A stretch of 10,982 bases of DNA from positions 1 through 10,982 of the forward strand of contig SWDL01000064.1 in assembly GCA_005116795.1 (NCBI GenBank), written 5' to 3'. The position numbers were made by a program, and so were the translations under genes. Origin of the DNA: Nitrospira sp. (lineage in GTDB: Bacteria; Nitrospirota; Nitrospiria; Nitrospirales; Nitrospiraceae). The notes under the pieces are model-generated. The model did not search any database. It was not told the origin of the DNA and was given only the letters and a program-made list of their open reading frames with translations. Positions 7,114 to 10,982 of this stretch are shown piece by piece. Each line of letters begins with the position of its first letter. The first letter of the stretch is position 1.

Positions 7114-7183
7114 TCATTGACTCATTGACGATTGATTCATTGTTTGGCAATGAGAAAATGATTCGATGATTCAATGACTCAAT
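7114..7183. repeat. AT-rich imperfect palindrome built of 8-bp CATTGACT-like units
   Basis: The gap between the CPBP-like and RNase Z-like genes is strikingly AT-rich against GC-rich flanks. The left half is a run of CATTGACT / CATTGACG / ATTGATT / CATTG. The right half is made of AATGA-type units in the complementary sense (AATGAGAA, AATGATTC, GATGATTC, AATGACTC). The apex CATTG-TTTGG-CAATG (7138-7152) is a perfect 5-bp stem, and the outer arms pair imperfectly. It ends 4 nt before ATG 7188. It could be a small mobile palindromic element, or a leader hairpin that terminates or modulates the downstream gene. Confidence 0.7.
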
Positions 7184-7187
7184 TCTG

Positions 7188-8207
7188 ATGAACCCCTCCT
7201 TCTCCTGCCATTTGGTCAACGGGCCTTTCGGCGACCCGGGTCTATTCGTCGAGGTCCGCTGGTCCTCGCGCGCGCTCTTGTTCGACTTGGGGGAAAACCA
7301 TGCGCTCGGCCCCAGGCGACTGCTGCGCGCCATGGACGTGTTTGTCTCCCATACACACATGGATCATTTCATCGGGTTCGATACGTGGCTCCGCGTCGCG
7401 CTCGGCCGGGGCAAGACCTTGCGTCTCTATGGCCCACCCGGACTGATCGACAACGTCACCGGCAAACTGCGCGGCTACGCCTGGAATCTGGTCGATGGCT
7501 ACCCGCTGACGATCGAAGTGCGGGAGTTCCGCGAGCAGGAAACCCGAACAGCCGGATTTCTCGCCACAGAAGGGTTTCGCCCTCGTGATCCGGTGGTGGC
7601 CCCTGCCACGCCACGATCCGCCCACGCATCCTTTGTGGTCCTGGACGATCCCATGTTCACGGTTCACGCCGTGGCCCTGAACCATCGCATCCCGTCGTTC
7701 GCCTTCGCCGTTCATGAGCGGTTTCACGTCAACATCAAGAAGGAACAGCTCCACGCGGCGGGTCTCCCGGTCGGCTCCTGGCTGAAAGATGTGAAACAGC
7801 ACCTCTGGGACGGGATGCCGGACGAGCACCGCTTCACGGCCTCTCTCTTTTTCGAGCATCGGCGGGAAGAGCGGGAATTTGTTCTAGGAGAGGTCAAGGA
7901 ACGCTTTGTGACCCTCACGCGCGGACAGAAGATCGCCTACGTGGTCGACGCCAGGTACGATCCGGAGAACGAAGCCAAGATCGTCGAACTCGCGCGCGGA
8001 GCCGACCAGTTCTTTTGCGAGTCGCCCTACCTGGATGTGGATGCGGCCAAGGCGCAGGACCGGTATCACCTCACGGCGCGACAGGCCGGGCTGATGGCGA
8101 AGCAGGCAGACGTGCGGGAGCTGGTCGTGTTTCACTTTTCGCCCCGCTATACGGGGCGTGGCGACGTGATCGTGCGGGAAGCCATGACCACCTTTCGGGG
8201 CGGATGA
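7188..8207 (+). CDS. RNase Z-like metallo-beta-lactamase-fold hydrolase
   Basis: 339 residues from ATG 7188. There is no SD; the start abuts the AT-rich palindrome. A later TTG at 7212 is the only near alternative, and the strand VNGPFGDPGLFVEV favours the early start. Metal-site motifs are in tRNase Z order: S-H55-T-H57-M-D59-H60, H166 (LNHRIPS), D254 (VVDARYD), H294 (YHLTARQAG) and H316 (VFHFSPRY). The signature RYHLTARQAGLMAKQA ... LVVFHFSPRYTG and the YGPPGL block after the first motif are typical of RNase Z (ElaC/Trz) rather than generic MBL enzymes. Known: RNase Z cuts pre-tRNA 3' trailers with two zinc ions. The first HxHxDH reads THMDH instead of the usual LHGDH, and the chain is longer than short-form RNase Z between 110 and 160. 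It is thus either a divergent tRNA processing enzyme or a paralogue with another phosphodiester substrate. All metal ligands are present. Confidence 0.88.
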   Translation: MNPSFSCHLVNGPFGDPGLFVEVRWSSRALLFDLGENHALGPRRLLRAMDVFVSHTHMDHFIGFDTWLRVALGRGKTLRLYGPPGLIDNVTGKLRGYAWNLVDGYPLTIEVREFREQETRTAGFLATEGFRPRDPVVAPATPRSAHASFVVLDDPMFTVHAVALNHRIPSFAFAVHERFHVNIKKEQLHAAGLPVGSWLKDVKQHLWDGMPDEHRFTASLFFEHRREEREFVLGEVKERFVTLTRGQKIAYVVDARYDPENEAKIVELARGADQFFCESPYLDVDAAKAQDRYHLTARQAGLMAKQADVRELVVFHFSPRYTGRGDVIVREAMTTFRGG

Positions 8208-8219
8208 AGGCGGAGACGA

Positions 8220-8435
8220 ATGGGAGAATTCTGGAAGTTCGGCTTCATCATCATGAGCCTGAATCGTCTCGGAATGGCCCGCCGACGCTCTCGCATCGAC
8301 GGGCCGCTCTATCTGATGAAAGCCATCAGGGAAATTAATGGCCCTTCACCGCGTCCTTCATGTCTTGGCCGGCAGCCTTCATCTCCTGACCCGCCGCCTT
8401 CACTTCACCCGTCGCCTCCTCCGCTTTGGCCTTGA
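8220..8435 (+). CDS. Doubtful 71-codon ORF downstream of the RNase Z-like gene
   Basis: The ORF starts 12 nt after the RNase Z-like stop with GGAG (8212-8215) 4 nt before ATG. The first 38 residues look protein-like (WKFGFIIMSLNRLGMARRR, then a basic/amphipathic part). The last 33 are Pro/Ser-rich and lie antisense to the well-supported gene at 8335-8574, a 101-nt overlap. It may be spurious, or the start of a decayed gene. I recognise no family. Confidence 0.22.
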   Translation: MGEFWKFGFIIMSLNRLGMARRRSRIDGPLYLMKAIREINGPSPRPSCLGRQPSSPDPPPSLHPSPPPLWP

Positions 8436-8574
8436 CGGCTTCCTTCTTGCCCTTCACCGCCTCTTTCTTCGCCTTGATCCCTTCCTTCATCTTGCCCACT
8501 TCGCTGGCGAAGGAGAGCGCGCCGACTCCGAACACGAAGAACATCGCTGCTGCGATCGCAACACACTTCCGCAT
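8335..8574 (-). CDS. Small exported Lys/Ala-repeat protein, LEA-like
   Basis: 79 residues. The start at 8574 is fixed by GGGAGG (8581-8586) 6 nt upstream; an earlier in-frame ATG at 8610 lacks this. A short signal peptide (MRKCVAIAAAMFFVFGVGALSFAS) is followed by a highly charged helical tail with seven-residue repeats: KAKKEAV, KGKKEAV, KAKAEEA, then AAGQEMK, AAGQDMK. It has no Cys, Trp or aromatic residue in the mature part. Such Lys/Glu/Ala repeats resemble LEA-type or stress-linked disordered helical proteins; that is a resemblance, not a family assignment. The mature protein would be periplasmic. It lies downstream of, and in the same direction as, the 32-residue lysine-rich gene. Confidence 0.82.
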   Translation of the reverse strand: MRKCVAIAAAMFFVFGVGALSFASEVGKMKEGIKAKKEAVKGKKEAVKAKAEEATGEVKAAGQEMKAAGQDMKDAVKGH

Positions 8575-8608
8575 GAGAGACCTCCCTGTAAGTTGACCGG
8601 CACTCTGC

Positions 8609-8632
8609 ACCGACCGCCGAATTGGCGTCGGT
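8609..8632. other. Hairpin between the two lysine-rich small genes
   Basis: ACCGAC (8609-8614) pairs with GTCGGT (8627-8632), and GCC (8616-8618) with GGC (8624-8626), with one bulged C and the loop GAATT. On the minus strand it lies in the 5' leader of the 79-residue protein, about 23 nt before its SD. No T-run follows on either strand, so it is not a classical terminator. It may be a leader structure. Confidence 0.45.
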
Positions 8633-8718
8633 CATTGTGCCTCAATCGGCAGGCGTCGTCTAGGGTGTATTTGGGGATACGGGCCGACGACATTCAGCGG
8701 CCGACGCGCCGCGCCGGA

Positions 8719-8817
8719 TCAGCGGCCCTTCTTGGCGGCCTTTGCGGCGCGCTTTTCCATCATCGTTTTAGCGGGCTTCTTCTTCGTCGATTTCTTCTGT
8801 TGCATACCCTTGGACAT
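8719..8817 (-). CDS. 32-residue lysine-rich small protein
   Basis: ATG at 8817 has a perfect SD AGGAGG (8824-8829) exactly 6 nt upstream, and the frame ends TGA at 8719-8721. It has 11 Lys and 2 Arg in 32 residues. The sequence begins MSKGMQQKKSTKKKPAKTMM and continues EKRAAKAAKKGR. There is no signal peptide or membrane segment. From memory, very similar lysine-rich mini-proteins beginning MSKG occur widely in bacteria as uncharacterised proteins. The charge suggests binding to nucleic acid or the ribosome, which is inference only. It is followed in the same direction by the 79-residue exported protein after a 144-nt gap containing a hairpin. It is short, but the ideal RBS makes it convincing. 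Confidence 0.75.
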   Translation of the reverse strand: MSKGMQQKKSTKKKPAKTMMEKRAAKAAKKGR

Positions 8818-8935
8818 CGCGGACCTCCTGTGATGTGTGGTGGAGTGATGTGTTGTCGCGGCGTCATCGCCTCCCCTTCATACTCCAATCATGACGAGAA
8901 TGGAAGGGGGCGCGGGAATTCCTTCCGGCGATTCC

Positions 8936-8964
8936 TTGACTCACCGTCATCAGGGGACTAAGCT
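8936..8964 (+). promoter_or_regulatory. Sigma-70 promoter of the 6S RNA gene
   Basis: TTGACT (8936-8941), an exact 17-nt spacer and TAAGCT (8959-8964). The next 6 nt are GAGTTC, and the predicted first transcribed base is G8971, precisely the first base of the 11-bp closing stem of the RNA. No good start codon or SD follows, consistent with a non-coding transcript. Confidence 0.7.
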
Positions 8965-8970
8965 GAGTTC

Positions 8971-9124
8971 GTGGGAGGAGTTAAACGCCCCGAGGGAATA
9001 TTGGATGAACGGGGGTCGAGCGCTGCGGATGGTGTGCATGCCCAGCTTGACTGGGAAGCCTAAAGTCCCACCAAGATCTCCACCGTACCTACATCTCCTC
9101 GGTAGGTGCGTGTACTCCTCCCAC
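8971..9124 (+). ncRNA. ssrS: Candidate 6S RNA
   Basis: Known role: 6S RNA mimics an open promoter, binds sigma-70 RNA polymerase holoenzyme and represses transcription in stationary phase. Seen: ends 8971-8981 (GTGGGAGGAGT) and 9114-9124 (ACTCCTCCCAC) are a perfect 11-bp inverted repeat. Inside it ACGC (8985-8988) pairs with GCGT (9108-9111) and CCGAGG (8990-8995) with CCTCGG (9097-9102). This gives a long closing helix, then an unpaired central region, then an apical arm with GGTG/CACC (9031-9034, 9069-9072) and the hairpin CCCAG-CTTGA-CTGGG (9041-9055). The segment GGTGTGCATGCCCAG ... CTGGGAAGCCTAAA closely matches the conserved GGTGAGCATGCTCGG ... CCGAGAAGCCTTAAA of E. coli 6S RNA as I remember it. 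ACCTAC/GTAGGT (9087-9092, 9102-9107) matches the small alternative helix on the 3' side of the bubble. Length about 154 nt, slightly short. A precise promoter lies upstream. No T-run terminator is seen; the 3' end may be processed. Confidence 0.85.
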
Positions 9125-9250
9125 CCTAATCCGCCCTGGTCGTGATTCGGCTTGCGCCATCCCTGAGCCACCGCGAACCTCCACAGAAAACCAGACCACG
9201 CCTGACCAAATAGAGGAGAATGTCCGTCTTCGGCGAGGCTCCTCCGTCGA

Positions 9251-9279
9251 TTGACTTCCTCCTCCGCTCACGGTAAAGC
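9251..9279 (+). promoter_or_regulatory. Predicted promoter of the 58-residue protein gene
   Basis: TTGACT (9251-9256), 17 nt, TAAAGC (9274-9279). The layout is almost the same as the 6S RNA promoter about 315 bp upstream. The expected start near 9286 gives a leader of about 86 nt with a weak hairpin around TCGA-AG-TTCGA. I see nothing else in 9125-9371, apart from a GAGGAG/CTCCTC inverted repeat near 9212-9244 without a T-run. Confidence 0.4.
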
Positions 9280-9371
9280 TTGAGCCGTTAATCACGGGCG
9301 CCGTCTGATCGAAGTTCGACGATACGGACAGGGCGCGGTCACACCTTGTTCATCACAGAGAGGCTACTATC

Positions 9372-9548
9372 ATGAAAAACGTTGAAATGACGGTCGAGGG
9401 GACGATGCTGACGATCAAGGTGGATCTATCCAAAGAATTCGGGCCCTCGGCGTCGGGGAAGACGACCATCATCGCCTCGACGGAGGGGAATGTGACCATC
9501 CCTGACCGCGAAGAAAAAGTCGGGCTGAACGTGTACCGGAAAAAGTGA
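9372..9548 (+). CDS. 58-residue conserved-type small protein, unknown function
   Basis: ATG 9372 has GAGAGG (9358-9363) 8 nt upstream; the frame ends TGA at 9546-9548. The sequence is mostly beta-strand prone: MKNVEMTVEGTMLTIKVDL, then SKEFGPSASGKTTIIASTEG, then a strand NVTI and a tail ending VGLNVYRKK. There is no signal peptide or Cys. From memory, similar proteins of 55-65 residues with SASGKT..VAST.GN and VGLN.Y..K are common uncharacterised bacterial proteins. The string GPSASGKT fits the Walker A pattern, but the protein is far too small for a P-loop NTPase fold, so nucleotide binding should not be inferred. It has its own predicted promoter and a hairpin after the stop. Confidence 0.8.
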   Translation: MKNVEMTVEGTMLTIKVDLSKEFGPSASGKTTIIASTEGNVTIPDREEKVGLNVYRKK

Positions 9549-9553
9549 GGGGA

Positions 9554-9580
9554 CGAGGAGCCCCCTGGGCCCGCTCCTCG
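9554..9580. terminator. Hairpin between convergent genes, possible bidirectional terminator
   Basis: CGAGGAGC (9554-9561) and GCTCCTCG (9573-9580) form a perfect 8-bp stem with an 11-nt loop. It fills the 33-nt gap between the stops of the 58-residue gene and the methyltransferase. T-rich tails are weak: GGGTCTTT starts about 10 nt after it on the plus strand, and five T about 8 nt after it on the minus strand. It is likely a terminator, but not a textbook one. Confidence 0.55.
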
Positions 9581-9581
9581 C

Positions 9582-10403
9582 CTACGCGTGGGTCTTTCGG
9601 AGGTGACTGAAATGAAACAGCGCGATGGCCGCAGCGGTCGCCACGTTCAGTGAGTCGACCGCCTGGCTGATCGGCACGTGGAAGCGGAGACCGGCCAAAT
9701 TCAGCAGATCCTCCGACAGCCCCCGGCTTTCATTGCCGAGCGCCACGAGGGCCCGCGGGGGAACCGACTGAATCTGTCGAATGTCTTGGCTGCGGGCTCC
9801 ATGCGGAGTCGCCGCCATCAGCACACAGTCGGCCTGAATCAAGGCCGCCGGATCGGCGCCGGAAAAAATCGGCAACGACATGACCACGCCCGCCGTGCCA
9901 CGGACGACTTTCGGATTCCAGATATCGACGGAGTCCGGCGAGAGCCAGAGGGCATCCACCCCGAACGCGAGCGCCGACCGGATCAAGCCCCCGACGTTCG
10001 TAGGGTCCTGCAGCCGTTCCCCATACAGGCCGAAGAGCGTGGGCCGCGCTAAGATGGCTGACTCTTTCCAGGTCGGCTGTCGCACAATCGCCAGGATGCC
10101 CTGTGAGGTGCGCACGTCGGAGAGGGAATCGAACTGTGAAGCCCGCGCCTGGTAGAGCGGCGTGGGTCCCCGTTCCAACGTGCGGCGATGCGCAGGCTCG
10201 CACTGCTCCAGATAGTCGAGTGTCACAACGAGGGTCAGCAAGGCGGACGGATCGGCCTGCTGCAGCTCTTTGATCGGTTTGTCCCCTTCCAGCACGAAGG
10301 CGCGATCGGCTTCCCGGCGCTTGCGATCTCGGAGCAACTCTCGAATCTGCGTGGCGTTCGCCGCCGGCAAGGGTGTCAGGGATGTCGCGGGCGGCTTCTT
10401 CAT
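9582..10403 (-). CDS. TrmH/SpoU-family RNA 2'-O-methyltransferase
   Basis: 273 residues from ATG 10403, with CAGGAA (10414-10419) 10 nt upstream. The N-terminal part (about 15-105) fits the SpoU substrate-binding domain (IRELLRDRKRREADRAFVLEGDKPIKEL ... ILAIVRQP). The C-terminal SPOUT domain carries the three family motifs: motif 1 LQDPTNVGGLIRSALAFGVD (N136, R142), motif 2 VALGNESRGLS (N224, E225, G228) and motif 3 HVPISQAVDSLNVATAAAIAL (P244, S251, L252, N253). Known: these enzymes use S-adenosylmethionine, bound in a trefoil knot, to methylate the ribose 2'-OH of rRNA or tRNA as dimers. Size and domain order fit the RlmB/TsnR-like group. The exact target nucleotide cannot be assigned. It runs convergently with the 58-residue gene and divergently from the XRE regulator. 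Confidence 0.95.
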   Translation of the reverse strand: MKKPPATSLTPLPAANATQIRELLRDRKRREADRAFVLEGDKPIKELQQADPSALLTLVVTLDYLEQCEPAHRRTLERGPTPLYQARASQFDSLSDVRTSQGILAIVRQPTWKESAILARPTLFGLYGERLQDPTNVGGLIRSALAFGVDALWLSPDSVDIWNPKVVRGTAGVVMSLPIFSGADPAALIQADCVLMAATPHGARSQDIRQIQSVPPRALVALGNESRGLSEDLLNLAGLRFHVPISQAVDSLNVATAAAIALFHFSHLRKTHA

Positions 10404-10488
10404 GTGCGTCGAGTTCCTGTCATTGGCGGACGGCTCGTCAACTCAGCCTCCCGTTGCACGGACCGAGTCGATCTGCGTATCATGCGCG

Positions 10489-10953
10489 ATGCCCCTCGGC
10501 AGCACGCTCCAAGCCTGGCGGCTGACTCGCCGCCTTTCGGTCGAGACCCTGGCCACACACTCCGGCCTCACGGCGTCCATCGTGGAAGGCATCGAAACCG
10601 GCGACCTGGATCCTCCGGCGTCGTCGCTGGATCGCTTGGCCAGGGCTCTGGGCATCCCCGTCACGTGGCTCTTTGTCGACCCCTCGCAGATCACCCTCTT
10701 GACCACCGACGGCGATGGCGATGCGACCGGCACGCCCTCGGCCACGCCCGATCCGGTCATCCAACAGATTCTCGACGCCGCGCGCCAGGACCGCACCCTC
10801 TTCGTGCTCCTGACCGCGCTGCTTCAGAGCGGCGAGCCGAAACTCCTGACCGCCGCCGAAGCCAGTCTCCGCAGCCTGGTCAGGCAAGCCCGCCGCTCAT
10901 CCGTGCCGTGGCAGAGCCGCCCCTCCGGGCATTTTGAGCCGCCATCGGACTGA
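10489..10953 (+). CDS. XRE-family helix-turn-helix regulator with C-terminal extension
   Basis: 154 residues from ATG 10489. The open frame runs further upstream but that part is antisense to the methyltransferase N-terminus and not protein-like. No SD is visible, so the start is less certain. Residues about 5-62 are a Cro/C1-type HTH: LQAWRLTRRLSVETLATHSGLTASIVEGIETGD, then LDRLARALGIPVTWLF. Residues about 66-84 form a Thr/Asp/Gly-rich linker. Residues about 85-135 are predicted helical (DPVIQQILDAARQDRTLFVLLTALLQSG ... LRSLVRQAR), probably for dimerisation or sensing. Known: XRE proteins bind operator DNA through this HTH. It is divergently placed against the methyltransferase with an 85-nt gap, so autoregulation or control of that gene is possible but not shown. 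Confidence 0.87.
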   Translation: MPLGSTLQAWRLTRRLSVETLATHSGLTASIVEGIETGDLDPPASSLDRLARALGIPVTWLFVDPSQITLLTTDGDGDATGTPSATPDPVIQQILDAARQDRTLFVLLTALLQSGEPKLLTAAEASLRSLVRQARRSSVPWQSRPSGHFEPPSD

Positions 10954-10982
10954 AGCGGTCATTAGGCTGAAGTTCCTCAACC

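Noticed and set aside
6512..7120. 202-codon plus-strand ORF overlapping the CPBP-like gene
   Set aside because: Pro/Arg-rich shadow in another frame with no membrane segments or family features.
8313..8329. CTGATG/CATCAG stem as terminator of the 79-residue gene
   Set aside because: Only 6 bp, AT-containing and without any T-run on the minus strand.
8338..8961. 207-codon plus-strand ORF
   Set aside because: It is antisense to the two lysine-rich genes with good RBS; its Leu/His/Arg-rich composition is the mirror image of their Lys codons.
9212..9277. 18-codon ORF after GAGGAG
   Set aside because: The SD is only 1 nt from the ATG, and GAGGAG pairs with CTCCTC nearby, suggesting a hairpin by chance; too short to support.
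8891..9295. Several ORFs of 68-84 codons on both strands across the 6S region
   Set aside because: They have no SD and poor composition, and they coincide with the structured RNA, whose stems create symmetric open frames.
10188..10937. 249-codon plus-strand ORF overlapping the XRE regulator
   Set aside because: It runs antisense to the methyltransferase and then out of frame over the HTH gene; the product is His/Arg/Pro-rich and the real HTH is in the frame of 10489.
1..10982. CRISPR array, tRNA, rRNA, insertion sequence or prophage attachment site
   Set aside because: I looked for regularly spaced repeats, cloverleaf patterns, transposase frames and paired direct repeats and found none beyond the short repeats listed.

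Overview
The window is GC-rich (visibly about 60%), gene-dense bacterial DNA with mostly short intergenic gaps, Shine-Dalgarno (SD) sites ahead of many genes, exported proteins and a TolC-type outer-membrane protein. This points to a Gram-negative (diderm) bacterium. The gene styles (TolC-like protein, XRE regulator with a long C-terminal tail, small lysine-rich proteins) remind me of Nitrospira/Nitrospirota. That is an impression only; no marker gene here proves it. I see no tRNA, rRNA, CRISPR array, transposase or integrase, so this looks like an ordinary chromosomal segment with a few odd pieces.

Layout. Positions 1-727 (minus) hold the N-terminal part of a GHKL (MutL/Hsp90-like) ATPase that runs off the left edge. 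Diverging from it, 849-1877 (plus) encodes an exported TIM-barrel protein resembling a glycoside hydrolase. A small hypothetical gene lies at 1969-2226 (minus). Positions 2393-3967 (plus) encode a secreted M28 zinc aminopeptidase with a probable PA domain. A gene-free stretch of about 310 bp with a 9-bp triple repeat follows. Then comes a small exported protein (4278-4715, minus) that diverges, from what look like overlapping promoters, from a TolC/OEP-family protein (4791-6359, plus). The TolC gene is followed after 9 nt by a CPBP-family membrane protein whose protease motifs are degenerate (6369-7106). An AT-rich imperfect palindrome leads directly into an RNase Z-like metallo-beta-lactamase-fold protein (7188-8207).

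The right part is richer in small genes and RNA. It has an exported Lys/Ala-repeat protein (8335-8574, minus) and a 32-residue lysine-rich protein (8719-8817, minus). The best find is a strong candidate 6S RNA gene (8971-9124, plus) with its own promoter: TTGACT-N17-TAAGCT lies upstream so that transcription would begin exactly at the base of an 11-bp closing stem. A 58-residue conserved-type small protein (9372-9548, plus) follows. A hairpin separates it from a convergent TrmH/SpoU rRNA/tRNA 2'-O-methyltransferase (9582-10403, minus), and a divergent XRE-family regulator (10489-10953, plus) closes the window.

The genes do not form one pathway. The clearest units are the TolC/CPBP pair, which is probably co-transcribed, and the 6S RNA, which would act genome-wide on sigma-70 RNA polymerase. 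I found no convincing undescribed multi-gene system. The items most worth follow-up are the 6S RNA, the degenerate CPBP protein, the AT-rich palindrome at 7114-7183 and the unassigned glycosidase-like protein.
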